Source of the DNA: CAYZXT01 sp964482515
Lineage (GTDB): Bacteria > Elusimicrobiota > Elusimicrobia > FEN-1173
DNA: 64,000 nt
Direction: 5' to 3'
Assembly: GCA_964482515.1 (NCBI GenBank)
Contig: CAYZXT010000004.1
Span: 62,001 to 126,000 of the forward strand
Part shown: positions 34,786-43,371 of the stretch, piece by piece
How positions within the stretch are numbered: the stretch's first letter is position 1
How the letters are laid out: each line of letters begins with the position of its first letter
Position numbers and translations under genes: made by a program
Notes under the pieces: generated by a model
The model's database searches: none
What the model saw: only the letters and a program-made list of their open reading frames with translations
Told to the model about the DNA's origin: nothing

Positions 34786-35610
34786 TTAAGAGGGGGGAAG
34801 GACCGAATCTCGCCCGGCGACCGCCCGCGCAGGCCGGGTGGCCTGGACCGTGGCCGCCCTGTCGTGCGGGAAGCACCAGGACGCCACCGTCTGCGGATCG
34901 ACTCGCTCTTCGAGCATTTCGGAGATGGTGAGGAATTGGAAACCCTTCGCGCGCAGATCCGAGATCAACTGCGGCAGGATCCGGATGGTTTCTTCCACGC
35001 CCGAATGCAGCAGGACGACCCCGCCGTCCGCCGCCGCGGCCATGACGCGCTGGTAGATTTTTTCCGGCGCGGGACGGTTGTGGTCCTGGGGAAACACGTT
35101 CCATAAAATCATCCGGTACCCGTCCTGCGACGCCATCTCAAGGATGCGCCGGTTATGCCGGCCGCCCGGCGGACGGAAATACAGCGTTTGTTTATTGATC
35201 GTCCGCTCCACCAGGCTTCTCGTATCGTTGAGTTCGCGTTCCGCCTCGAATAACGGGAGCGCCGTCAGGTTGGGGTGGGTATAGCTATGGTTGGCCACTT
35301 CGTGTCCCGCCCAGGAAATGGCCCGCGTCAAATCCGGATGGCGCTCCACTTGGGACCCCACGACGAAAAAAGTGGCCGCCACGTGGTTTTCCGCCAGGAT
35401 GTTCAGGAGCCGTTCCGTGTAGCCGGGATGGGGGCCGTCGTCGAAGGTGAGGGCGATGCGGTAAGGGGTATAAATTCGCGTCGTTTTAAAATCGCCGCGG
35501 GTGGAAAAAACGGAAACGCTCCCCAAAAAGAAAACACCGAGAATGAGCAAAACGGCTTGATAGCGGCGGATCACAAACCGGGATCTGGGTTTTATCATGC
35601 CCTGGGGCAT
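34786..35610 (-). CDS. Membrane-anchored polysaccharide deacetylase (NodB fold)
   Basis: The 274-residue protein has one N-terminal membrane helix (about 17-35), then the CE4 NodB domain: ALTFDDGPHPGYT (catalytic Asp and metal Asp), HEVANHSYTHPN (metal His pair), YFRPPGGRHN and GVVLLHSG. It removes acetyl groups from N-acetylglucosamine or N-acetylmuramic units in the envelope. Start is the ATG at 35610, with a perfect AAGGAG five bases upstream; it overlaps the thpR end by 16 bases. ATG at 35598 is possible. Confidence 0.9.
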   Translation of the reverse strand: MPQGMIKPRSRFVIRRYQAVLLILGVFFLGSVSVFSTRGDFKTTRIYTPYRIALTFDDGPHPGYTERLLNILAENHVAATFFVVGSQVERHPDLTRAISWAGHEVANHSYTHPNLTALPLFEAERELNDTRSLVERTINKQTLYFRPPGGRHNRRILEMASQDGYRMILWNVFPQDHNRPAPEKIYQRVMAAAADGGVVLLHSGVEETIRILPQLISDLRAKGFQFLTISEMLEERVDPQTVASWCFPHDRAATVQATRPARAVAGRDSVLPPS

Positions 35611-36158
35611 TCATGCTCCTTAAAGGGACATCGGCGCAACACCGTATAAAGCGGCCCCTGGGGCCGCAACTCGCTCTGCATGACGTTCAATTCATTCGCC
35701 TCAAAACCGCCGAAGGACGCGGAGGCGTCGCTCTTCACGGCGCCCGGCGAGCCATCTTTGAACCGGCCCAACGTCACGTGCGGACGATAGGGTCGCCTTT
35801 CCCGTGGGAAACCCAAAGCCGTCAAGTTCGTCTCCAGATTTTCCGCCAGGCGGACCAGCGCGCTCTTCCCCTCGGAAATTCCGGCCCAGACGATCCTCGG
35901 TCCCCGCGAATAAGGGAAAACGCCGAGACCTTTCAACTCCACACGGAACGGCCGTTCGTTCTCGGCTGCTTTTCGCGCGGCGGAATCCACTTCGGCCAAC
36001 CGGCCCGGCTGAACTTCTCCCAAAAACCTGAGGGTGATGTGGAACGCGTCGATGCCGGTCCAACGGGCGCCCGGCAAAAATTCTTTCAGGCGCCGCTGCG
36101 CTTCCGACAAAACGCCGGACGCAACCGGCGGCACGGAAACGGCCAAGAAAATTCGCAT
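35595..36158 (-). CDS. thpR: RNA 2',3'-cyclic phosphodiesterase (2'-5' RNA ligase family)
   Basis: The 187-residue product begins MRIFLAVSVPP and has the two H-x-T/S motifs of the family, HITLRFLGE (about residue 46) and HVTLGRF (about 125). It opens 2',3'-cyclic phosphates on RNA. Start is set at 36158 by family length; the frame stays open upstream for 25 more codons without family similarity. Confidence 0.88.
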   Translation of the reverse strand: MRIFLAVSVPPVASGVLSEAQRRLKEFLPGARWTGIDAFHITLRFLGEVQPGRLAEVDSAARKAAENERPFRVELKGLGVFPYSRGPRIVWAGISEGKSALVRLAENLETNLTALGFPRERRPYRPHVTLGRFKDGSPGAVKSDASASFGGFEANELNVMQSELRPQGPLYTVLRRCPFKEHECPRA

Positions 36159-36325
36159 GACTCGCGGCGAAAGCCTCCCATGAAATGATCCGTAAACAGA
36201 AATAAAAATAGCATAGGAACCCGCAAAAGGCAAACAATCTCAAAATATTTACATAAGTTTACACGGACGAATCCCTTCACGCTAGACAGTTCTTTTATTG
36301 CCGGACCCGCCCAAATTCTATGTTA

Positions 36326-36356
36326 TTGACAGTACCCCGGGGCCATCCTATATAAT
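36326..36356 (+). promoter_or_regulatory. Promoter of the leader ORF and peroxiredoxin
   Basis: TTGACA (36326-36331), spacer with CCCCGGGGCC, and TATATAAT (36349-36356), spacing 17-19. The transcript would start near 36363 and have a roughly 190-nt leader ahead of the peroxiredoxin. Confidence 0.7.
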
Positions 36357-36435
36357 GGACGCTTCTTCGTTGGAACAAAAACCGGACCACCCCGTTATAG
36401 GGTGTGCAAGGTTTAAGTCTTGAAGGAGGTGGCTT

Positions 36436-36459
36436 ATGGGTCCCGGATGCGGCTGCTAA
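36436..36459 (+). CDS. Seven-residue leader peptide MGPGCGC
   Basis: The ORF is ATG, six codons and TAA, giving MGPGCGC. A perfect AAGGAGGT lies six bases before the ATG, one of the best ribosome sites in the window. It lies in the leader of the peroxiredoxin gene, followed by two hairpins (36471-36485; 36491-36516). The two Cys codons near the end suggest a Cys- or redox-sensitive leader peptide, but a short metal-binding or signal peptide is equally possible. The claim that it is translated is inference from the ribosome site. Confidence 0.5.
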   Translation: MGPGCGC

Positions 36460-36470
36460 TTAAGATTTAA

Positions 36471-36524
36471 GGCAAATGATTTGCCCACCTGGCGGTCCCG
36501 CTTCGGCGGGATCGCCTACGTTTT
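36471..36524 (+). promoter_or_regulatory. Two hairpins between the leader ORF and peroxiredoxin
   Basis: GGCAAA-TGA-TTTGCC (36471-36485) and a strong GGCG/CGCC plus TCCCGC-TTCG-GCGGGA stem (36491-36516) with a stable C(UUCG)G loop, followed by TTTT at 36521. The second could act as an attenuator or an mRNA stability element. Its short T-run makes termination weak. Confidence 0.5.
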
Positions 36525-36554
36525 GAAAGTCCACTTATCTATCTGGAGGAGTAT

Positions 36555-37163
36555 ATGCAAAAGAACGGTTCCGTCGCTGCGGAGAACCTCATGGTTCCCG
36601 TCAAGATCAATCAGGATGTTCCGGATTTCAAGGCCGACGCTTTCGTCGAGAATGAGATCAAATCCATAAAACTGTCCGATTATAAAGGCAAATGGGTCGT
36701 TTTGATTTTCTATCCGGCCGACTTCACCTTCGTCTGTCCGACGGAACTGGAAGAGACCGCGTCTTTCTACGAGGAGTTCAAGAAAGCGGGCGCGGAAGTC
36801 ATGAGCGTCAGCACCGACACCGCCTTCGCCCACAAAGCGTGGCACGACACCTCCCCCGCCATCAAAAAAATCAAGTTCCCCATGGTCGCCGACCCGACCG
36901 GCAAACTGTCCCGCCTCTTCGGGACCTATATTGAGGAAGAGGGATTGTCCCTCCGCGGCAGCTTCATCATCGACCCCGACGGCAAACTGAAGACCATCGA
37001 GATCGATGACAACAGCATCGGCCGCAGCGCCAAGGAGTTGCTCCGCAAGCTCCAGGCCGCCATTTTCGTGCGGCAAACCGGCGGCAAAGAAGTCTGCCCC
37101 GCCAACTGGGAACCGGGAAAGAAGACCCTGAAACCCGGCGTGGACCTGATCGGAAAGATCTGA
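36555..37163 (+). CDS. ahpC: Typical 2-Cys peroxiredoxin (AhpC type)
   Basis: The 202-residue protein has the peroxidatic Cys61 in FVCPTE and the resolving Cys181 in EVCPANW. It reduces hydrogen peroxide and organic peroxides using a thioredoxin-type reductant. A good TGGAGGAG ribosome site sits before the ATG. It has its own promoter, a leader ORF and a terminator, so it is a single-gene unit. No ahpF gene is next to it. Confidence 0.95.
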   Translation: MQKNGSVAAENLMVPVKINQDVPDFKADAFVENEIKSIKLSDYKGKWVVLIFYPADFTFVCPTELEETASFYEEFKKAGAEVMSVSTDTAFAHKAWHDTSPAIKKIKFPMVADPTGKLSRLFGTYIEEEGLSLRGSFIIDPDGKLKTIEIDDNSIGRSAKELLRKLQAAIFVRQTGGKEVCPANWEPGKKTLKPGVDLIGKI

Positions 37164-37235
37164 CCGAGCCGTGGTGCGAGGAAATGGTTGAAGGGCGCTA
37201 GCCCGGAAACCATAGCCCGAAATGTACTTTAAAGG

Positions 37236-37272
37236 ACCCCTTTGCGGCTTCATCGCCGCGGAGGGGTTTTTT
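37236..37272 (+). terminator. Intrinsic terminator after ahpC
   Basis: CCCCTTTGCGGC pairs over 12 positions (two G-U) with GCCGCGGAGGGG around a six-base loop, followed by TTTTTT. Confidence 0.9.
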
Positions 37273-37305
37273 CATGCCGGAAACCCAGGCTTAATCGTTA
37301 TTCGG

Positions 37306-37335
37306 TTGACAGTTTTCCGGCGCAAAAGTTAGAAT
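37306..37335 (+). promoter_or_regulatory. Promoter of rpmH
   Basis: TTGACA (37306-37311), 18-nt spacer, TAGAAT (37330-37335). The start codon at 37345 is only ten bases after the -10 box, so the mRNA would be nearly leaderless. Confidence 0.7.
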
Positions 37336-37344
37336 ACTACCCTT

Positions 37345-37473
37345 ATGGCAGCCAAACGAACCTTTCAACCTCATAAACGCCGAAGAAAAAAAACCATCGG
37401 TTTTCGCGCACGCATGGCCACCCCCGGCGGCAGACGAGTGCTTAAACGCCGCCGTCAAAAGGGCCGCTGGTAA
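37345..37473 (+). CDS. rpmH: Ribosomal protein L34
   Basis: The 42-residue basic protein starts MAAKRTFQPHKRRRKKTIGF and ends KRRRQKGRW, fully typical of L34. No Shine-Dalgarno lies before the ATG, consistent with a nearly leaderless transcript. It opens the usual rpmH-rnpA-yidD-yidC-khpB-mnmE order found near replication origins; the dnaA gene expected upstream is replaced here by ahpC. Confidence 0.97.
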   Translation: MAAKRTFQPHKRRRKKTIGFRARMATPGGRRVLKRRRQKGRW

Positions 37474-37546
37474 CTCAATCCCTGATCCGTTTTTGTTGAT
37501 GCCGGACGTTGGCCGTTTGTTCGCCGCCGTCCGCGGGATTTAATCC

Positions 37547-37948
37547 ATGCGTTTCACTTTCCAGGCCCACGAGCGTCTGCGCCGGTCGACCGATTTTATG
37601 CGGGCGCGCCGAACGGGGCGCCGCAAGCAGGGACGCTTCCTGGTGATCTGGCTTTCGCAGCGGGATGAAAAGCCCGCGCGGGCCAACCGCCTCGGCGTCG
37701 TCGTCGGGCGCAAGAGCGGAAACGCGGTCAAACGGAACGGATTCAAGCGCCGCGTCAGGGAAGTTTTTCGGTTGAACAAGCACCGCTGGTCCCGAGGCTG
37801 GGACTTGGTCGTGACGCCCCGACGGGACATTGCGAGAGATGAATTTCCGCCGTCATACCAGAACCTCGCCGCGGATTTCCTCGAACTAGCGAAGCCCCTT
37901 CTCAAGCCGGCCGGAACCGATCCGTCCTCTTCGGTGGAAAAAACATGA
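37547..37948 (+). CDS. rnpA: Ribonuclease P protein component
   Basis: The 133-residue protein starts MRFTFQAHERLRRSTDFMRA and has the RNR signature NAVKRNGFKRRVREVFRLN. It binds RNase P RNA for tRNA 5' maturation. Its stop overlaps the yidD start (ATGA). The C-terminal tail is a little longer than usual. Confidence 0.96.
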   Translation: MRFTFQAHERLRRSTDFMRARRTGRRKQGRFLVIWLSQRDEKPARANRLGVVVGRKSGNAVKRNGFKRRVREVFRLNKHRWSRGWDLVVTPRRDIARDEFPPSYQNLAADFLELAKPLLKPAGTDPSSSVEKT

Positions 37949-38184
37949 TGAAATCGCTCCTGATCGCCGCCGTCAAAACGTATCAAGCGTTATTTATCGG
38001 CGCGCGGCCCCGGTGCCGCTTCTGGCCGTCCTGTTCCGAATACTCTTTACAAGCGGTGCAGACCCACGGCGCGGCCGCGGGCGCATCCCTCACACTGCGG
38101 CGCATCCTGCGCTGCCATCCCTTGGGCGGCCATGGTTTTGATCCCGTGCCCGATTCCCTTTCTAAAGGACTTTCACACTCATGA
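37945..38184 (+). CDS. yidD: Membrane protein insertion factor YidD
   Basis: The 79-residue product has the family core: KTYQALFIGARPRCRFWPSCSEYSLQAVQTHGA ... RILRCHPLGGHGFDPVP in the usual spacing, with its conserved Cys residues. It assists YidC. It overlaps both rnpA (upstream) and yidC (downstream) by four bases. Confidence 0.95.
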   Translation: MMKSLLIAAVKTYQALFIGARPRCRFWPSCSEYSLQAVQTHGAAAGASLTLRRILRCHPLGGHGFDPVPDSLSKGLSHS

Positions 38185-39719
38185 ATAAAAACATAGTCGT
38201 AGCCATGATCTTCTCGTTCGGCATCCTGCTGGGTTGGGATTATTTCGTCATGCGGCCCCAACGGGAAGCAATGAGAGCGGCCGCCGTCATGCCCGGCCCC
38301 TCGTCGATCGCATCATCGCCCGGCGCATCGTCCCCAAGCGCCTCCTCTCCCAGCTACCCATCATCCGTCCCCACAGCACCCGTCGTCAAGCGCGTCGTGG
38401 AATACGAAGTGGGCACGAACCGGATTTCTTTCAACGCGCAGGGCGCCGGCATCGACCAATGGTGGATCCGGGAAAAGGACCGCTGGGACCCGGTGGTGGT
38501 GGAAATAACATCGGAGCGCCCGCTGGTAACGTTCCCGGAGCTGCAATTCGAGATCAAACGCCAGGGTGAACAGGAATTTGTTTTCACCGCCGCGCGGACC
38601 GACGGTCTCCAAATCAAGAAAACCTACCGCATCGCCAAAGACGGCCACGTGCACAACATCACAATGGAGCTGCGCAACGGCGGCAGCGCGCCCTTGGACG
38701 CCGGCTACAGCATCGGCTGGGGCCTGGGCATCGAATCCGGCGACGTCAATCCGAAAGAGCGCCTGGAAACACAGCGTGCCATTGCCCTGGAAGGGCCGCG
38801 CCTCTGGAAATTCAAAGCCGGCAACCACGAAGGCCATTATAGCTGGTGGGGTGTGGACGCCCGTTATTTCCTGGCCGCATTCCTGAATGACAAGAAGGAA
38901 AAACTGCAGCTCACCGTCCACAAGGTGGACAAGCTCTACAGCGTCCAGAAACTTTCCTCCGTCCCCCTCGCCCCCGGCGCGAGCCAAACGGAATCCCTGC
39001 GGATGTACGTTGGACCGAAAGGGTACTCCCAGCTCATGCAGCTCGGGCTCAACCTTGAACGGGCCGTGGATTTCGGTTTCTTCGCCACCATCGGACAATG
39101 GGTGCTCCGCTCCCTGTATTTCCTGAACAACATGACCCACAATTACGGATGGTCCATCCTCATCCTGACCATCGCCATCCAGATCCTGGTGATCCCTTTG
39201 ACGGTGAAAAGCTTCACTCACGGGCAGCGCATGAAGGCGCTCCAGCCCCAGATGAAGAAATTGCAGACGCTGTACAAGAGCGACCCGAAGCGGTTGAACA
39301 CTGAAATGCTCCACCTCTATCAGAAGAACGGCCTGCGGTTCATGGGGATGGAAGGCTGCTTCCCCATGCTGATCCAGCTGCCGATCTTCTGGGCGCTCTA
39401 CACGACGCTGCGAAACGCCTTCGAGTTACGCGGCGCGCCCTGGATCCTGTGGATACACGATCTCTCGCTGGCCGACCCCTACTACGTACTGCCCGTGATC
39501 ATGGGCCTGGGGATGTTCCTCCAGCAGAAAATGAGCGCCGTTTCCCTTGACCCGATGCAGGCCAAGATGATGTATATTCTACCCGTCATGATGACCTTCA
39601 TCTTCCTTAAGATGCCGTCGGGCCTCGTGCTTTATTGGTGCACCAACAGTTTGGTGGCCATCATCGTTCAGGCCATCCTGCTCAAGCGCCACGAGGCCGG
39701 AGAGCCGGCGATCGCCTGA
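38181..39719 (+). CDS. yidC: Membrane protein insertase YidC
   Basis: The 512-residue product is of the Gram-negative type: one N-terminal helix, a Ser/Pro-rich linker, a periplasmic beta domain (about 70-285) and the five-helix insertase core with YGWSILILTIAIQILVIPLT, GCFPMLIQLPIFWALYTTL and MMTFIFLKMPSGLVLYWCTN. It inserts inner-membrane proteins alone or with Sec. It overlaps yidD and khpB. Confidence 0.97.
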   Translation: MNKNIVVAMIFSFGILLGWDYFVMRPQREAMRAAAVMPGPSSIASSPGASSPSASSPSYPSSVPTAPVVKRVVEYEVGTNRISFNAQGAGIDQWWIREKDRWDPVVVEITSERPLVTFPELQFEIKRQGEQEFVFTAARTDGLQIKKTYRIAKDGHVHNITMELRNGGSAPLDAGYSIGWGLGIESGDVNPKERLETQRAIALEGPRLWKFKAGNHEGHYSWWGVDARYFLAAFLNDKKEKLQLTVHKVDKLYSVQKLSSVPLAPGASQTESLRMYVGPKGYSQLMQLGLNLERAVDFGFFATIGQWVLRSLYFLNNMTHNYGWSILILTIAIQILVIPLTVKSFTHGQRMKALQPQMKKLQTLYKSDPKRLNTEMLHLYQKNGLRFMGMEGCFPMLIQLPIFWALYTTLRNAFELRGAPWILWIHDLSLADPYYVLPVIMGLGMFLQQKMSAVSLDPMQAKMMYILPVMMTFIFLKMPSGLVLYWCTNSLVAIIVQAILLKRHEAGEPAIA

Positions 39720-40945
39720 TGTCTCCCATGAAAGACTGGACAGGCTACGCCGAATCCGTCGAGGAAGCGCTCAAGCGAGGCCTGAAGAAATTGGGCCTGA
39801 CCCGCGACGAGGTCCAAATGGACATCATCTCCGAGCGAACCTCAGCCCTCTTCAGCATGATGGACTACCGGCGGGTGAAGGTAAAGCTGACGCCGAAACC
39901 GGGCGTCCAGCCGGCGGCGGCCAAGAACCCGCGTTTCGATGACCGGCGCCGCCGTGATGAACGGCCCGGACGACGCCCGGAACAACGGGAGAAGAATTTC
40001 CGGGACCGTCCCGACCGCGACCGCAATCCCCAGCGCAAGGATTTTTCGCGTGACCAGCAGGGGAACCGCGGCCAGGACCGCCGTCGCGACCAAAATCAAA
40101 AACCCTTCGGCCGCGACCGCAGGGAGGAGAACCAGGACCGCCGACGCGACAACCGGCCGCAGCGCGATCAGAACCGTCCGCCGGAAAACCGCAGGCCCTT
40201 CCAACAACAGCGCGACAGGAACCGTCCGCAGCCGCCGGCCCAAAATGTTCCTAGGCCTCAAGCGGAAGCCCCGTTTGTCCCCTCCGCGATGGACCTTCCC
40301 GAGATCCCTTTGGATTTCAGGCGACCGTCTTCCATCGATCAGCCGGAGCAAGCACAGGCTGCTCCGATAGAAACAGGTTCTCCTTCGCAGGAAAGCTCTT
40401 TACCCATCATATCGTCGCCTATAATTTCCATCCCTCCAGAAAGAGTTCAACCCATGGACCCATCCGCCATCGAAACGCATCTCTCCCGCTGGAAAGAACT
40501 GCTCGGCTGGGAAGACCTCTCCTGGTCCGTCAAACAAGCGGAAGGCCGCCGGCTGCCCATCGTTTTATCGACGGCGAAAGGGGACAGGCTCATGGGCCCG
40601 AGCGGCGAAACCCTGGAGGCCTTTGAATATCTCTTCAACCTCGTCCTGACGCAGGAAGCCAAAGACGCCCCCGCCGTGCAGTTCGGCATGGAAGGCTTCG
40701 ACAATCCAAAAAACCAACGGCTCATTGACCTCGCGAAACGCGCCGCGGCCGAGGTCCGCCGCTCGCGGACCCTTTATCGCATGGACCCCATGCCGCCCGC
40801 GGACCGGAAGATCATTCACCAGGCCCTGGCCAACGAATCGGACGTGGAAACCGCGTCCGAAGGCGAAGGTCCATTCCGGAAAGTGGTGGTCCGTCTTAAA
40901 TCGGGCGGATCGTCCGCCCCGAGACCGGGAACCTGGAAACGCTGA
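39719..40945 (+). CDS. khpB: RNA-binding protein KhpB/Jag with Arg/Asn-rich linker
   Basis: The 408-residue protein has a Jag-N domain (about 1-52), a long disordered linker (about 60-190) rich in Arg, Asp, Asn, Gln and Pro, then KH (GPSGETLEAFEYLFNLVL) and R3H (PPADRKIIHQALAN ... FRKVVVRLK) domains. It binds RNA at the membrane and cell-division zone. The start overlaps the yidC stop by one base (TGATG). The linker is far longer than in most Jag proteins and resembles phase-separating RNA-binding tails. Confidence 0.92.
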   Translation: MSPMKDWTGYAESVEEALKRGLKKLGLTRDEVQMDIISERTSALFSMMDYRRVKVKLTPKPGVQPAAAKNPRFDDRRRRDERPGRRPEQREKNFRDRPDRDRNPQRKDFSRDQQGNRGQDRRRDQNQKPFGRDRREENQDRRRDNRPQRDQNRPPENRRPFQQQRDRNRPQPPAQNVPRPQAEAPFVPSAMDLPEIPLDFRRPSSIDQPEQAQAAPIETGSPSQESSLPIISSPIISIPPERVQPMDPSAIETHLSRWKELLGWEDLSWSVKQAEGRRLPIVLSTAKGDRLMGPSGETLEAFEYLFNLVLTQEAKDAPAVQFGMEGFDNPKNQRLIDLAKRAAAEVRRSRTLYRMDPMPPADRKIIHQALANESDVETASEGEGPFRKVVVRLKSGGSSAPRPGTWKR

Positions 40946-40955
40946 TTTTTAATCC

Positions 40956-41048
40956 GTCGTTCCGGCGAAAACCGGAACCCATGTTTTTCATTTCCTCATA
41001 CAAGAACCCATAAATCACGGATTCCGGCTGGAGACATTCCGGAATGAC
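40956..41048. repeat. Dispersed palindromic repeat pair
   Basis: GTCGTTCCGGCGAAAACCGGAACCC starts the element and its inverted half ...GGATTCCGGCTGG...CCGGAATGAC closes it, with an AT-rich middle. Related copies lie at 27766, 52697 and 56109. Confidence 0.7.
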
Positions 41049-41063
41049 GGCGTTCCTTTTCTA

Positions 41064-42482
41064 ATGCCACAGAAACCACCCGCTCTCGAAGACACCATCA
41101 TCGCCATCGCCACGCCTCTCGGCGAAGGAGGCCTGGGCGTCCTCCGCATCGCCGGCCCCGAAGCCCTGAAGACCGCCGCGAATATTTTCCGCGCCAAAAA
41201 ATCCTTGCTTGAAACTCCTTCGCACACGGCCGTCCACGGCCGCCTGATGGACGGCGATACCGTCCTGGACGAATGCGTCGCCACGGTTTTCCGCGCCCCG
41301 CGTTCCTACACGGGCGAAGATGTGGTGGAACTTTCTTGCCACGGCGGCGTCCTACTCATGAAGCGCGCTCTCGCCCTCGGCCTGGCCGCGGGAGCGCGCA
41401 TGGCCGAACCGGGTGAATTCACACGCCGGGCTTTTTTAAACGGCAAAATGGATTTGGCCCAAGCCGAAGCGGTGGGAGATTTGATCGCGGCGCAGTCGGA
41501 AACCATGCGCCGCCTGTCCGTGGACCAGCTCGAGGGAAAGCTTTCCGCCTTCCTCCAGGGCGTCCGGCGCGCCATCCTTGATCTTCTAGCGCAGATGGAA
41601 GCCAATTTGGATTTTGTGGACGATGAAGTGCCGGCGCTCCCGCGGGAAGAATTTCTGAAGCGCGCCGCGGCCGTCGCTTCGGACATCAGCGCCCTGCTCG
41701 CGACCGCGCCCCAGGGCCGGCTGGTCCGCGAAGGGCTGCGCATCGCCATCGTCGGAAAACCGAACGCCGGAAAATCATCCCTTTTCAACGCCCTGCTGCG
41801 CGCGGACCGCGCCATCGTGACGGACATCCCCGGCACGACCCGCGACACGCTGGAGGAAAAAGCGCTGCTCGGCTCGGTGCCCGTGGTGCTCACGGACACG
41901 GCCGGCCTCCGCGCCGAAGGGGACGCGGTGGAAAAGGAAGGCATGGCCCGTACGCGGCGCGCCTTCGAACACGCGGACCGCATCCTTTGGGTGATGGACG
42001 CTTCCCGGCCATTTTCCGATGAAGACGAGAGGGTCGCGAAGCTGGTGTCCGGAAGGAACGTGGTCCCGGCGTTGAACAAGAGCGACCTTCTGCCGGACGC
42101 GCAGAGAAATTCCGCGTCGCCGGCGGTCCGGACCGCGTCGCAAAAAGCCCGGGACTCCTTCGGGGGAGACATCCCCCTGGTGCTGACCTCCGCGGTCACG
42201 GGGCTCGGCCTCGACGATTTGCGTCTCGCTCTTCTGGGAAAAGACAGCATCTCCGAAGCGTCCCAGGCGCCCACGGTCGTCCGCCTGCGCCATGAAAACC
42301 TGTTGCGCCAGGCTTTGGCCGCCCTGGAAGAGGCGCGGCGGGACGCGGAAAAAGGGCTCGGCGACGAATGCCTGTCGCTGTCGCTCCGAAAATCCCTGGA
42401 ATCCGTCGACCAGATCACCGGAGAACAAACGGATGACGCCATTTTGGATTCAATCTTTTCGAAGTTCTGTATTGGGAAATAA
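41064..42482 (+). CDS. mnmE: tRNA modification GTPase MnmE
   Basis: The 472-residue product has the folate-binding N-domain (DTIIAIATPLGEGGLGVLRIAG), a helical domain, and the inserted G domain with GKPNAGKSSLFNALL, DIPGTTRD, DTAG and NKSD, ending in the functional Cys of FCIGK. With MnmG it makes the cmnm5 modification at the tRNA wobble uridine. mnmG is not in the window. Confidence 0.97.
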   Translation: MPQKPPALEDTIIAIATPLGEGGLGVLRIAGPEALKTAANIFRAKKSLLETPSHTAVHGRLMDGDTVLDECVATVFRAPRSYTGEDVVELSCHGGVLLMKRALALGLAAGARMAEPGEFTRRAFLNGKMDLAQAEAVGDLIAAQSETMRRLSVDQLEGKLSAFLQGVRRAILDLLAQMEANLDFVDDEVPALPREEFLKRAAAVASDISALLATAPQGRLVREGLRIAIVGKPNAGKSSLFNALLRADRAIVTDIPGTTRDTLEEKALLGSVPVVLTDTAGLRAEGDAVEKEGMARTRRAFEHADRILWVMDASRPFSDEDERVAKLVSGRNVVPALNKSDLLPDAQRNSASPAVRTASQKARDSFGGDIPLVLTSAVTGLGLDDLRLALLGKDSISEASQAPTVVRLRHENLLRQALAALEEARRDAEKGLGDECLSLSLRKSLESVDQITGEQTDDAILDSIFSKFCIGK

Positions 42483-42501
42483 GGTGCGCGCCGCGTCCTC
42501 A

Positions 42502-43371
42502 ATGAAAAGGCTCCTCCTGGCCGGATTCATTTCCCTCGCCCTCTCCCCGTCTCTTTTCGCCAGGGGCCGGCAGCCTCCCGCGCTTCATTTCACGATCGAT
42601 CCCTCCACGGTCACGGCCGGCAACACGCTGTCGGTGACCATGCGGTCCGAATCGGAGTTCGAAAAAGCCTTCATCACTTTCCATCATAAGCGGTCCGATT
42701 TCTATCCCGTCGGCGGGAACGAATGGCGCGCGCTCATCGGGCTTACCAGCACGGAGCCTCCCGGCCGGAAAGCCGCGCGTTTCACCGTCGAACTCTCCAA
42801 ACGCCACGTCCACCAGAGCACCGTCGCGTTCGTGGTGCAGGCGGGCACCTATCCTGTCAGCCGCCTCAAACTGACGAAGCAAAAGGACGCGCTCGTCAAA
42901 CAGATGGAGCATGACGCCAAAATTCTGGACGCGGTTTACCGGACACCCGGCGTCCGAGAAAAACTCTGGGACGGATTATTCGTGATGCCGGCCACCGGCA
43001 TCGTTTCTTCCGTCTACGGCGCCCGGCGCGCCTACGGGCCCCGCAAATTCACCCAGCCGCATACCGGCGTGGACATCGCCAACAAGACCGGCACGGAGAT
43101 TTTCGCTCCCAACCGCGGCAAAGTGGCTTTCGTCGGATGGCTCGACAGTTTCGGCAACGCCGTGGTACTGGACCACGGCCAGGGCGTTTTTTCATATTAT
43201 CTCCACATGGAAAAATCCCTGGTGAAAGAAGGCGATATGGCGGAAAGCGGGACCTTGTTGGGCCTGATGGGATCCGAAGGGGTCGCCACGGGTCCGCACC
43301 TCCACTGGTCCTTCGTGGTCGGCGGCGTGCGCGTGGACGCCCTGGAATGGACCAGGCGGGTCTTCCGATGA
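42502..43371 (+). CDS. Exported M23-family (LytM) peptidase
   Basis: The 289-residue protein has a signal peptide (MKRLLLAGFISLALSPSLFARG), an N-terminal beta domain (about 25-130) and a C-terminal M23 domain with intact zinc motifs: HTGVDIA (H-x3-D) and GPHLHWSF (H-x-H). It cleaves peptidoglycan cross-links in the periplasm or acts as an endopeptidase. GTG at 42484 is an alternative start six codons upstream. Its stop overlaps the CDF start (ATGA). Confidence 0.88.
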   Translation: MKRLLLAGFISLALSPSLFARGRQPPALHFTIDPSTVTAGNTLSVTMRSESEFEKAFITFHHKRSDFYPVGGNEWRALIGLTSTEPPGRKAARFTVELSKRHVHQSTVAFVVQAGTYPVSRLKLTKQKDALVKQMEHDAKILDAVYRTPGVREKLWDGLFVMPATGIVSSVYGARRAYGPRKFTQPHTGVDIANKTGTEIFAPNRGKVAFVGWLDSFGNAVVLDHGQGVFSYYLHMEKSLVKEGDMAESGTLLGLMGSEGVATGPHLHWSFVVGGVRVDALEWTRRVFR

